Shown one piece after another: positions 32,901 to 43,800 of a DNA stretch of 64,000 nt (positions are counted from its first letter, which is position 1; the number at the start of each line of letters is the position of its first letter). Both the position numbers and the translations under genes were made by a program. Source of the stretch: Sorghum bicolor (Eukaryota > Streptophyta > Magnoliopsida > Poales > Poaceae); the NCBI RefSeq assembly GCF_000003195.3, contig NC_012870.2, positions 37,912,377 through 37,976,376 on the forward strand. The letters run 5' to 3'. Under the pieces are notes generated by a model, which saw nothing but the letters and a program-made list of their open reading frames with translations, was not told the origin of the DNA and searched no databases.

Positions 32901-34594
32901 TTTTTTTCTGCAAAAACATGGTATGTTTTATATTTTTAATAAAAACTAGACCAATTCAAGAACCTAACAAAACTGGTTTCACTCAAAACGGGTCCCTGCA
33001 GCTTGAGATATTGAATTTACAAGCTTTTAAAAAAAAGAACATAGAAAAAATTAAAACGAAAATAACCACACCCTAAGAACTACTACATGCACCTAGTGCT
33101 GAGTACCCCAAAGGCTGACAGCTGGGACCCAAGGTCAACCTGGACCCACACGTCATAAGGACAAAAACAGGGGAGCTACTTTGACCGGCCATAGCTCGCC
33201 GGCGGCGAACTTTCCGGCGACACGACCAGCACCAACAGACTCCTTACATCGAGAAGCATCTATCAGGATAGGTTACCAAGTAAACCCCTCGACTTTCACA
33301 CGACGGTACAGGAAGAGGCGGCTCGGGGCTGTACGTACGTATGTACGCAGCACGGCGGCCGGCCATGGCACACGGCTGCGGCAAACTTTGCCGGAGGCTG
33401 GTCATGCGAGCGGCAGCAGCCCTAGGTGTCTGGGAACGTGAGGGATAGAGAGTAGCGACAGATGCCGGACGCAATGGCGATGCACGAGCTTCAGCTCAGC
33501 AACATCCATGGCGGCGGCGGCGGCCCTGGTGCCCTTACCGAACGGTGGTTTGCGTCGTATTTGAACAAAAACGTCGAGAGTTCACGACCCTGCTGCAGCC
33601 ATAGAAAACGAAGAAGGATGCCTAGCTACAGAGAGCAGTGTCAGCGAGCAGACGGCAAGCAATGGCGGCAGCGGCTGTCCTCTTTGGCCCAGGCGAGGAG
33701 TGCGATGTGGACGAACAGGTAGGCGATTGCCTCGGCGGAGTCGCACGGCGCTCGGCTTTGTTCGTAGCTATGTGGGGTCAACATCAACGCACGGCATACA
33801 CGCGGCGCAAGCAAGCAGAGCTGGTCGGCCACGATCCAACCCAAACCAATTCGAAGTCTGATCAGGAACCAGCAAAAGTACTGCAAAAATACGTCTGAAC
33901 TCAAAACTTCGCAGCCCTCTAACTCCCAAACCAGTGCGAACTAGCAAAAACTTCTGTGACACAAGTTGGAGATCTAAATGAGTACTCCAACTTTGATTAT
34001 AAGAGTTTGGTCTAGTTCAGCTTAAATTAGAAACTACGAGCTGCCAAATTACCCTACACGTAAACTGACATTCAGTTTCGTCAGTTCCTAAGCCAAAAAC
34101 TGCCATGTCCGAACAGCCCCTAAATTTACCTTGTGTGCAAATTTTGAGTATGTTCTGCACAGTTTCATGAGATGGCCCTAAAACAACCTTTGTAGCCTAT
34201 AAAATTTGCTACAACTTTGCTTTAGGGGTCATTGACATGCAAGGTCTCTAACATAGGTTTCATAAAAGATATTTAAAAAGAGGTTTAGGGGGTCAACTAG
34301 GTCAATCCTAGGGTTAACCATGGCTTAGGGGCATATTTACGTAAAACCTCCAACACAAACTTTGTTTAAAATGATATTCTAAACATGAATAAAGTATTTT
34401 GGAAGACAATGTGCACTTATATGCATTGGTCACACATTACTATCACACATAGGAAGTCACATAAGCAATTCACTCATATAGTGTATACACAAATGGCATG
34501 CGATCATGGTATGATGCTCATGAGTGAGTATGATAATGCTTATGTTGATGCAATGCTCATGACTAACATGCAAGCTAACACTAGGGGTGTTACA
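29956..34594 (-). repeat. 3' LTR of element F, 4.6 kb
   Basis: On the minus strand it starts TGTAACACCCCTAG (the common chromovirus start) and ends GGCGTGACA. It has no convincing ORF; short frames at 30650-31770 and 33180-33900 lie in GC-rich zones and show no domain. The GGTACTCAG...ACTTACCCG stretch near 30450-30470 is familiar from Tekay-type LTRs. Left flank GGAGT would be the target duplication, but its partner is not in view. Confidence 0.8.
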
Positions 34595-34609
34595 ACCCTC
34601 CCCCCTTAC
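34595..34609 (-). promoter_or_regulatory. Polypurine tract of element F
   Basis: The plus strand ACCCTCCCCCCTTAC gives GTAAGGGGGGAGGGT next to the LTR start. Confidence 0.85.
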
Positions 34610-34624
34610 AAAAATCTCGTCCCG

Positions 34625-37370
34625 AGATTTGAAAGACGTACCATTTTTCATAAAAGGAGGGGTAAGTTACTTGCAAATAGTCTTCCCTTTCCCAAGTGGC
34701 ATCTCATTCACTTTGATGGTTCCACAGCACCCTATAAAGTTTAATCACTCTCCCTCGAGTAACCCTTTCCTTGACATCAAGAACTTGTACAAGCTTTTCT
34801 TCATAGGATAGATATGACTGTAATTTAAGACCTCCTGTTTCAACTCTTTCTTCGGGCACGCGAAGACATTTCTTAAGTTGGGACACATGGAATACAGGGA
34901 AGATAGCTCTCACCTTAGGAGGTAGCTATACTCTGTAAGCCACCTTGCCACTCTTCTCGGTGATTTGGTAGCGACCCACATACCTAGGGCCAAGTTTCCT
35001 CTTCATACCAAAGCGGTTTACCCCTTTCATAGGTGAGATCTTTAGGTATACAAAATCACCTACTTCAAACTCGAGTGGTCTTCTTCTTTGGTCAGCATAG
35101 CTTTTCTGTCTAGCTTGAGCGGTTTCCACGTGTTTTTGGATAACAAGAACTTGTTGTTTGGCTTCCTTGACGAAGTCAATTCCGTAGTACCTCCTTTCAC
35201 CAGGTTCGACCCAGTTTAGAGGAGTTCTACATTTGCGGCCATACAAAGCTTTGAAACGAGCCATTTGGATACTCACTTGGTAACTATTCTTGTAAGAGAA
35301 TTCAGCTAAGGGTAGCCACTTCTCCCATGCACCCTCGGAAGAGATGACACATGCCCTCAACATATCCTCTAAGATCTGATTCACCCACTCAGTCTGACCG
35401 GAGGTTTGAGGATGGTAGGCTGAACTGCAAACTAAATTTGTACCAAGGAGCGAATGTAGATGTTCCTAGAAGCAGGCAGTGAACTGAGGACCTCTATCAG
35501 ATATAATAGTGCGAGGCACTCCGTGCAATTTAACAATCTGAGAGAAGTACAACTCAGCATAGTCGGATGGTTGATATGTAGAATGGACTAGAATGAAATG
35601 TGGTGACTTGGTCAAGCGATTAACAATCAGCCATATGGAATTGTGACTTTTTGAGTAGGGGGAAGTCCAACAATGAAATTCATGCTGATTTCCTCCCACA
35701 TCCAACCTAGAATCGACAAGGGTTGCAACAATCCTGTAGGTTTAAGGTGAACTGCCTTTACCATGCAGCAAGTATCACACCTAGCAACATAAGCTGCTAT
35801 CTCTTTCTTCATCTTGGTCCACCAGAAATGAGGTTTCAAGTCTTGGTACATTTTGCTACTACCAGGATGAATGGATAACTTGGAAGAATGAGCTTCATCT
35901 AAGATTTTGTCGCGTAGGTCACGGTCTTTGGGTACATCAAGTCGATCATCAAACCACAGTAGGCCTTTCTCATCTACCCTGAAATGCTTGGTGTCTTGCT
36001 CTTTCATTTTTCTCTTGATATGGAAGATACCAGTGTCAGTCTTTTGGAGCTCTATAATTTGACTCTCTAACGAACAACTGACTACAATATTGTGTAGGAC
36101 CACAGGGTGCAATAAATTGAAACCTTCCTCTAGGAGAGGTCCAACATGTTGTTTCCGGCTAAGAGCATTGGCTACAAAATTGGCTTTGCCGGTATGATAG
36201 TGCACTTCCAGATTATAGTCCTTTATCAATTCCAACCATCTTCTTTGTCACATGTTTAACTCAGGCTGGGTGAAGATATATTTGAGGCTCTTATGGTCAG
36301 TATAAATGTGACACAAATTACCCAACAGATAATGCCTCCAGAGTTTCAATGCATGCACAACTGCTGCTAACTCTAGATCATGAGTCGGGTAGTTAGCTTC
36401 GTGCTTCCTCAGCTGCCGAGAGGCATAGGCAATGACTCGGCCTTCTTGTATAAGTACCCATCCTAACCCGGTGCCAAATGCATCACAAAAGACATCAAAT
36501 GGCTTTTCAATATCAGGCTATGCCAAAACAGGAGCAGTGGTCAGCAGGTGGCGTAATGTAGTGAAAGCGACTTCACAGTCCTGAGACCACACAAATTTCA
36601 CATCTTTTTGCAGCAGCTTGGTCATAGGCTTGGCTATTTTGGAGAAGTCTAGAATAAAGCAACGCTAATATCCTGCTAGAACGAGAAAACTCCAAACTTC
36701 ATGCATCGAAGTCGGGGCCTTCCAGTCTAGAACCTCCTGTACCTTCGATGGGTCAATAGAAATACCGTCTTCAGCTAAAATATGGCCTAGAAAAGGCACT
36801 TTCTTTAGCCAAAACTCACACTTGCTGAACTTAGCATAGAGCTAGTGTTCTAGCGATCTAGTGAGTACAATCCGAAGGTGCTTCTCATGGTCTTGGGCAT
36901 TTTCAGAATACACCAATATGTCATCGATGAACACTACCACAAACTTATCTAGTTCAGGCATGAACACCAAATTCATCAGGTATATGAAATGAGCAGGGGC
37001 ATTAGTCAGACCAAAGAACATGACTAGATACTCATACAACCCATACCTGGTAGAGAAAGCTGTTTTGGGGACGTCTTCGGGTCGGATCTTGATTTGATGA
37101 TACCCGATCTCAGATCAGTCTTTGAGAATACCTTAGCCTTAGCCAATTGATCAAACAGAATATCAATACGAGGCAGGGGATACTTGTTTTTGATAGTCAC
37201 GGCATTCAGCGGACGATAGTATACACACATACATAGAGACTTGTCCTTCTTCTTGACAAAGAGAGCCGGACAACCCCATGGAGAAGAACTAGGCCGAATA
37301 AGACCTTTCTCCAGGAGTTCTTGCAACTGCTTCTTCAATTCGGCTAATTCATTGGGTGGCATTCAATATG
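34625..37370 (-). pseudogene. pol: Chromovirus pol: RT, RNase H, integrase, chromodomain (element F)
   Basis: RT begins near 37362 ([17 protein letters not shown], then [15 protein letters not shown]) and has the catalytic FIDDILVYS at about 36930. The RT thumb and RNase H (36840-36240) are broken by stops. Integrase: H-x-C zinc finger (36235-35740, CDTCCMVKAVH), ISDRGPQF (second Asp, near 35480) and GQTEWVNQ with the catalytic Glu near 35385. The C-terminus has YADQRRRPLEFEVGDFVYLKISP and a GPRYVGRYQI segment. The chromodomain (about 34850-34700) has VLDVKERVTRGRVIKLYRVLW followed by a stop before ATWE. Chromodomains guide integration to marked chromatin. At least eight disablements were noted. 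Confidence 0.88.
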
Positions 37371-39025
37371 GCCTTCTAGAGATAGGTGCGGTACCCGGAA
37401 TTAGATCAATTTTAAGCTCTATGTCTCTGTCCGGTGGCAACCCGGGCAGATCCTCTGAAAAGACATCCGGAAACTCACACACTACAGGAATCTCTGCCAC
37501 AGTGAGTGGTCTGATAGCGTTTGCAGCGTGACGGATGTCATCATTTTTGGGGAGTTGGACTAAGAAAGCTTCTTTACTATTAGGCTCCCTCAACATAACT
37601 ACCCCCGTTGAGGTATCTATTAACACCCCATGCTTACTCATCCAATTCATCCCCAGAATAACATCTATTCCCAAGCCTGGCAAGATTACTAGATCTGCTG
37701 AATAATTACGCCCTTCAATGGCAATATGTACATCCCTCACTAATTGATTTGTAGAGATTTGATTACCAGCAGCACTAATGCAAAATTTGCCATTGTACCC
37801 ATGTTTAGATGCGAATGCTTGACTCATAAATGAATGCTAAGCTCCGGAATCAAACAAGACAACTGTGGGATGTTGGTTGACAAGAAACATACCAGCGGTG
37901 ACCACTTCACCTTCAGGGATTTCTTCAACAGTGGTATAGTGCACTCGACCGGTACGGTCATTAACCCTAGCTACAGAATTCCTCTTGGGATAAGGGCAAT
38001 CCCTTTCCCAGTGACCAACCTGTTTGCAGTTAAAGCAGGGACGGTTATCAGGGGGAGTTTTGGGACCCCCTTGACCTGTAGCACCCCTAGGAAGAGCAAC
38101 TGTGAAGGACTTGCGAACTCCCGTCTTCACATTTGACTTCTTCTACGGCGGTCTGTACCTTGTCACAGCATTGGGTGGGCGATAGGCTGGCTTACTTGTC
38201 ACCGGAGCCTTGGACTGCGAAGCACCTGCTTCATAGGACCTCTTGCGGTTCTTGGATGCAGCATAAATAGCATTGGAGTTTTCCTGGGTCAACGCATCAC
38301 TCACAAACTCATTGGAGGTGGTACTCTTGTTACCAGCCTTATTCTTGGATAGCTTGGGCCCCAGCCCTCTCTTGAAACTAGCAAGCTTCTTAGCCTCAGT
38401 GTCAACAAACTCAGTAGCATAACGAGAAAAGTTATTGAAAGCATGAAGATACTCAGTCAAACTTTTAGTGCCCTGAGTTAAGTTCATGAACTCAGTATGC
38501 TTGATAGTCATTAAGCCCTACAGAATATAGGTGTTCCTGAAAGTAGTTTTGAACTGATCCCAGGTTACAACAGCACTAGCAGGCAAGCTGGCCCTATAAT
38601 GGCTAAACCAGACACCTGCTTTGCCTTCCAACTGATGTGCTGCATAATCCGCCTTTAACTCTTCAGTCACCCTCAGCAAACAGAACTTCTGCTCGAGAGT
38701 GTTGAGCCATTCATCGGCTTCTAGAGGTTCAGAAGCCTCCTTGAAAACTGGCGGCTTTTGTGTCCTGGAAATCCTTGAAGTCGCTATACTGATTCGCCTC
38801 TCTGCCTTCGCGGGCATGGCGACCACCCCGGTTCTGCTCCGCCATGGTTTGCATAGCTTCATTGAGCATCTGCTGGCCCTCAACAAGAGTTGCCAGGAAC
38901 TCAGCAGGCGTAGGCGGGGGAGGAGGTGGTGGTGACGGCACCTCATTGTGACTGGAGCGAGTATTACGCACCATCTGCACGAGGTATACCAAGCGATTGT
39001 TTAGGATGACAAGAATAATTGCCAA
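37371..39025 (-). pseudogene. gag: Chromovirus gag and protease (element F)
   Basis: Gag starts around 38970 (MVRNTRSSHNE, poly-Pro run). A frameshift near 38750 is followed by PLEADEWLNTLEQKF, LEGKAGVWFSHYRAS, a stop near 38517, MNLTQGTKSLTEYLHAF and a CCHC knuckle CFNCKQVGHWERDC near 38010-38050. The protease has FDSGA (active-site DSG) at 37840, a stop right after it, then LVILPGLGIDVILGMNWM (about 37650). Typical chromovirus order. Gag forms the particle, the knuckle binds RNA, and the protease would mature Gag-Pol. Three or more stops. Confidence 0.88.
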
Positions 39026-39376
39026 TGAATTTAATTGATGCCATACAGAATTTATGGAAGTAAATCCACATAATACAGGGCACCATAATCCATTCTAATA
39101 AGAGAACATCATCCACGATATTGGTTATACTTGTGATCATTCACAACCACATGATTTCACAGGGATTAAGACCTCACTGGAATTTATTTAAGCTCAACAT
39201 AAACATGGAGCATCACAAACAAGTGCATATAGTTACACAAGGTCATGGTCACAGATTAAGTCTTACAAGAGGGGCACCATGGCTAAATACATAGAGTCTC
39301 AACTGAAAATTCGGAGTACATGCCCAATACTTAAAGAGATGGAAACTGGTACATAAATATGGAAACCAATGCGAAA
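39026..39376 (-). other. Spacer between ORF0 and gag of element F
   Basis: About 350 bp with no ORF; part of the leader between ORF0 and gag. Confidence 0.6.
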
Positions 39377-40301
39377 CTACATTTCTTCTTCAAATTCTTC
39401 ATTGGAGACTATGCCATCATCCTGATCTTCCTCACTGGGGTCCTCTTCCTGATTAACGGGGACAGGGTGTGGAATAGGATTTATGATATTATTTAGGTGA
39501 TGGACATCTAACTGCAGCTTAGCAATCCTATGGATCAGCTCTTCCTCTCTAATCTCAGCATGGAACAAAGCTCTAACTCTAGCAGCTTCTCTATTTTCAG
39601 CCAAGCGCATAACCACATCTCGCTCTCTAGTCATTTGCATCATGCGTGCTTGGGCCTCATTGCGCTCTCTAACTGCATTCTCAACTTGGTTGTGGCGGAC
39701 TTGCAAAGCGGTATGATAGTTTTGAATTTCAGCTTGTGCATCACTAAAGGCTTTGCGGTGCTTGCGCACACGCTTGCGCAGTTTGCGCTGCCCAATTTGA
39801 GCTTGCTGAGGCGCTAGCATGGCTTCTACATAGGTGTCTTGGCATATATAGTACAGCTTGAGTACCGCCAGCATGGCACTCATGGCAGGGCTAGAGCTAT
39901 ATCCTAGTATGGTTTCACTCATTTCTAGGGACTCAGTTCCTATCTGGGATACAAAGGTGTCAGTCACACTCACTCTAGGAAAAAAATCCAGCTGGGCCAT
40001 TGATTAGCTCATCACCAAAGTCCTGACATATTTCCAACAACACTTCTAAGGCTGCTACTTGGGCACCTTCCCAAGGAGTTTGACCATCGGACTCCACTAT
40101 CCATCCTAGCCACTGTGGGTTATTTGGACAAGGAGGAACTGTAATTTGGACATCTACCTAAGGCAAAGGTCCTGCATGCTCGGCCTCGGTTCAAGTGTAC
40201 TGAGGTGGTTCCTCATATCCCACTGAACTTAGCACCCTCCACAACAAGGTAGGAGTGCCAAACATGTCTAGAAAAGTTTCACTTGCATGTGAGGCTGCCA
40301 T
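39377..40301 (-). pseudogene. ORF0 upstream of gag in element F, coiled-coil protein
   Basis: Sense-strand ORF between LTR and gag. ATG at 40301 (MAASHASETFLDMF); two stops near 40195 and 40160 and a frameshift near 39995 break it. The conserved-looking middle has TPWEGAQVAALEVLLEICQDFGDEL (shown here only as family hallmark, with W, E and Q positions). The last 207 codons (40000-39377) are rich in Arg, Glu, Gln and Ala with heptad-like spacing (RKRVRKHRKAFSDAQAEIQN), then an acidic tail EEDQDDGIVSNEEFEEE. An extra ORF before gag is known in rice RIRE3/RIRE8-type relatives; its role is not established. Not a host gene: same strand, same element. Confidence 0.65.
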
Positions 40302-40570
40302 CTGTAGGGAAAGACCACAATGGAGTGAGGAAAGATTATTACAAGAGAAGATATTTAAGTACAAGTTTCAAAATTACAAGAGTTTCAGTAGTGCATACGG
40401 GATGCATGGATGATTCATGATGCATGTACGTTTCATACGTCCTTACCATCTCTAGAAAAATAAAATTGTAGCGGTATAGTCGGTGGCATACATACGTGCT
40501 CTCTTTATACGTAGCTACTTGGTCTACACGTTTCGCTGTTAGTGTACCTGCAAATAATTCATTTCAACCC
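40302..40570 (-). other. Leader of element F cut by element I
   Basis: No ORF. Should continue after 63601, where no PBS or LTR was recognised within 290 bp. Confidence 0.45.
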
Positions 40571-40575
40571 AACCC
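40571..40575. repeat. Target site duplication of element I, left copy (AACCC)
   Basis: AACCC precedes TGTTGGG at 40576 and recurs at 63597-63601 after the right LTR. It links two LTRs 23 kb apart. Confidence 0.88.
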
Positions 40576-41773
40576 TGTTGGGTATTCTTAACATCATTAC
40601 CAAAAGTAGACTTAGTTTTCTAATTCTGATAATAGTGCCAAAAATGCCAAACCTATCCCTCATGCCACTTAAGCCAAGTTGTCATCACCAGCATGACATA
40701 AGAGACGCGGTATTGAAATATGCAATTGCCCTTCTAAATAAATAATGAATGGGATCTGCAAGCGCACAGATTAATACCGATGTAGCATTTTAACCGGGAA
40801 GTATTCCAGGTATCGTTATTTATATTTTTACCACTGGAAAGGGATTAGCAACCATCAATGTTGATTATAGATTGGAATATGAGATTGAGTATCTATCATT
40901 GCATGTATAATTGATAACATTTATCTAACTCTTTCATACAGGGGTAAGTGTCACATAAAAGATATATGAAGTAATGAATAGTGACAAAGATAATTAATCT
41001 GATCAGCATAACTTAGCAACATAATAAATATGATAAACACCTCAATTAGATACTCTAGCAAGTCATTAGCATGGTATTAGGATGAACTACAAGAATATTT
41101 CCTAAGTTATTCTCAACTATACAGTCTAGCATATCATAGTTAGTGCAATTATACTTAGCAATCATTGTGAGACAAGATTACGCCCATGCATAGTGATATT
41201 ATGAAGGTAAATGAGAAACATAGCAATCACTCACCGGTAATAATGTTGCTCTGCTAACCCTATACACGAGAGGGGGACTATATAAGAATCAATGAAGCTG
41301 TCACTATCGCGAACTACCCCACGATCTGGCATATAGGGTATAATCGCAGATAAATACGGTATAAGCACCACGCCTACACAATATCTATCATTTACCCATG
41401 GATCCGATGGATAAACGCTATACGCTCCTAAACATGTATATAATTCCAATCTAACTAAGCCAAGTATATAACTATGATAAACTAAGGATAATATAATTGC
41501 AAATATAAACAAGTAGAGCAAAGTCATAATAAATATATTGAAGTAGAACAAAGTCATATTCATAATATTGAAAAACAAAGATGAACAATTAGAGAATTAC
41601 CAAGAATCCTCTTAACAGATCCGGAAACCAATCGAAGATTGACTCCTTCTAGTTCTAATCCTATGTAGCTATGCTAATCTAGATGTCTAATTGATGTGGT
41701 GGCTCTAGGCTTGATCAGAGGCTTATTCTCCCTTGATGAATAATGAATTAGGGTTGAGAGCTCTTCTCCTCCA
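40576..41773 (-). repeat. 3' LTR of element I, truncated at the H junction
   Basis: Matches 61943-63150 closely (small differences such as ATAGT/ACAGT). It ends after CTCTTCTCCTCCA, where H sequence begins; the last ~446 bp of the LTR are missing. U5 hairpin at 40754-40771. Confidence 0.88.
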
Positions 41774-43255
41774 TGGCCTCGAGCTCGTCCATGTCGCCCG
41801 ACGCTACAACGAGGCAGCCGACGGACTCGCCAAGATCGCGTCGACCCGAGGCACAGTACCACCTGGCGCACTCTCGAGAGATCTTCACGAGCCATCCGTC
41901 GACTTGGGCTCGGGTGCTGGCGTCGATGCCGCTCCCGCCCAGCCAGCCGACACCGTCAACGCACTATTGATGGCAGCCGAGGTGATGGAGGTAGAACAGC
42001 GGCCCAGTCGACCATTTGACTGGCGCACACCGTTCCTTGACTGCCTAATCCGCTGCGAGCTGCCAGAAGATCGATTTGAGGCCCGCCGTATCGCTCGACG
42101 GGCCAAGTCATATGTGATTTATGGCGAAGACAACGAGCTATATCGACGAAGCCGACGGGGGTCTTGCAGCGTTGCGCCACCGTTGAAGAAGGACGGAAAC
42201 TCCTCGAGGACCTACACTCGGGTGCTTGCGGCCACCACGCTTCTCCACGGACCCTCGTAGGGAATGCCTTTCGACAAGGCTTCTACTGGCCAACGGCTGT
42301 AGCAGATGCTATCGAGCTTGTACGCTCATGTCATGGGTGCCAGTTCTACGCCAAACAGACGCACTTGCCCGCCCACGCTCTTCAGATGATCCCCATTACA
42401 TGGCCATTTGCGGTGTGGGGGCTCGACTTAGTAGGGCCCCTACAAAAGGCGAAAGGAGGGGTACACCCACTTGCTGGTGGCCATCGACAAATTCTCCAAA
42501 TGGATCGTGGCTCGACCCATCACCAACATCCGCTCCGAGCAAGCCGTCCTTTTCTTCACCGACATCATACATCGGTTTGGAATCCCCAACGTAATCATCA
42601 CCGACAACGGCACCCAGTTCACCGGCAAAAAGTTCTTGGACTTCTGCGATCAGCATCACATCCGTGTGAACTGGTCTGCAGTTGCCCATCCTCGAACTAA
42701 CACCAGGTCGAGCGCGCCAACGGCATGATTTTGCAGGGGCTCAAACCAAGGATCTACAATCGCTTGAAGAAATTTGGCAAGAAGTGGGTCGAGGAACTTT
42801 CCTCGGTCCTATGGAGCCTAAGGACAACACCAAGCAGGGCCACAAAATTCACCCCATTCTTCATGGTCTACGGCTCTGAGGCTGTCCTCCCCACAGACCT
42901 CGAGTATGGGTCCCCTCGACTCAAAGCGTACAACGAGCAATCAAATAAGGAGACTCAAGAAAACACGGTCGACCAACTAGAGGAGGCTCGAGACATGGCC
43001 CTCCTCAACTCTGCCAGATATCAGCAAAAACTTTGACGCTACCATGAGAAGCACATGCGCAAGAGGGACTTAAACGTGGGCGACCTTGTCCTACGACGCC
43101 GGCAAAGCAATCAAGGACGCCACAAGCTGACTCCACCCTGGGAGGGCCCATACTTGGTAGCCGAGGTCTTGAAGCCAGGAACATACAAGCTCGCGGACGA
43201 AAAGGGGGCGATCTTCACCAACGCATGGAACATCGAACAACTACGTCGATTCTAA
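41774..43255 (+). pseudogene. RNase H end and integrase of element H
   Basis: It begins with an archaeal-type RNase H tail (VHVARRYNEAADGLAKIAS), a hallmark of Tat elements. Integrase zinc finger: LHSGACGHHASPRTL with CHGCQFYAKQ. Catalytic core: WGLDLVGPL (first Asp), ITDNGTQFTGKKF (second Asp), and QVERANG with Glu near 42705-42725. The C-terminus has VEELSSVLWSLRTTP, YGSEAVLPTDLEYGSPR and PPWEGPYLVAEVLKPGTYKL, ending NIEQLRRF at 43255. Frameshifts near 42165, 42460 and 42700 and a TGA at about 43036 (CGA to TGA, likely methyl-C decay) disable it. No chromodomain. Confidence 0.88.
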
Positions 43256-43800
43256 CCCTAGAAGTTCAAAACTTTATGTTCCTACGCTCTATACCGAGTC
43301 CTTGTAAATGAATGTATGAATAAATGAAGCCTTTCCCTAGAGCGATTTACTTTTCTCACAAATCTCGACGTTGAAAGAGGGTACCAACTATGACCTATCA
43401 TAGTCGATACCCCCTCGGGGGCTACCAGGGGGGCGACCCCCCCCCAAGTGTCGAAAAAAAGCCAAAAATTTCTCTCTTTCTTACTTGGTAAACCTTGCAT
43501 GATCAAGTAGTTGAGGCGCCTCGAGCCCCTTAAGGGCCGAGGGATAACGAGCCTGAGAACTCCTATGCCCCCGGGCTATGGAAACTCTACTCACTCCCTC
43601 ACCCTCGAGGTAATCAAAGCTGTCTTTTACGAAAAATCAAACAAGGAACACATACGTAGGCGCAAAGAGAAATAAAAGAACCTCGAGCGGAAAGACAAAT
43701 AAAACATTTAACAATTACCAAAAGATACTGTATCACTTAAAAACAGGATTAACAAAGTATTATAAAAGGGCCCCAGGCACCCTAAGTAGGCTCGCAGGCC
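43256..43800 (+). other. Spacer between integrase and the antisense gene
   Basis: No gene seen. It contains the end of the pol transcript region and the downstream flank of the antisense gene, with a C-run at 43437-43444. Confidence 0.55.

Larger units (their letters stand above)
29956..40570 (-). mobile_element. Element F: Tekay/Del-type chromovirus (Ty3/gypsy), 5' LTR not in window
   Basis: Minus orientation. A 4.6 kb 3' LTR (29956-34594) with TG...CA ends is followed by a PPT, a pol with C-terminal chromodomain, a gag with CCHC knuckle, and an ORF0 upstream of gag. The order, the very long LTR and the chromodomain identify the Tekay (Del) clade. Interrupted at 40575 by element I; the PBS and 5' LTR should lie beyond 63602 or outside the window. 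Coding parts carry several stops and frameshifts. Confidence 0.85.

Noticed and set aside
32940..33900. GC-rich frames in the 3' LTR of element F as a captured host gene
   Set aside because: Frames are short, overlap on both strands and show no domain or splice pattern; the zone lies wholly within one LTR.
39377..40000. Coiled-coil ORF0 as a host gene
   Set aside because: Same strand and spacing as gag of element F, and matching the known position of orf0 in related chromoviruses; treated as part of the element.
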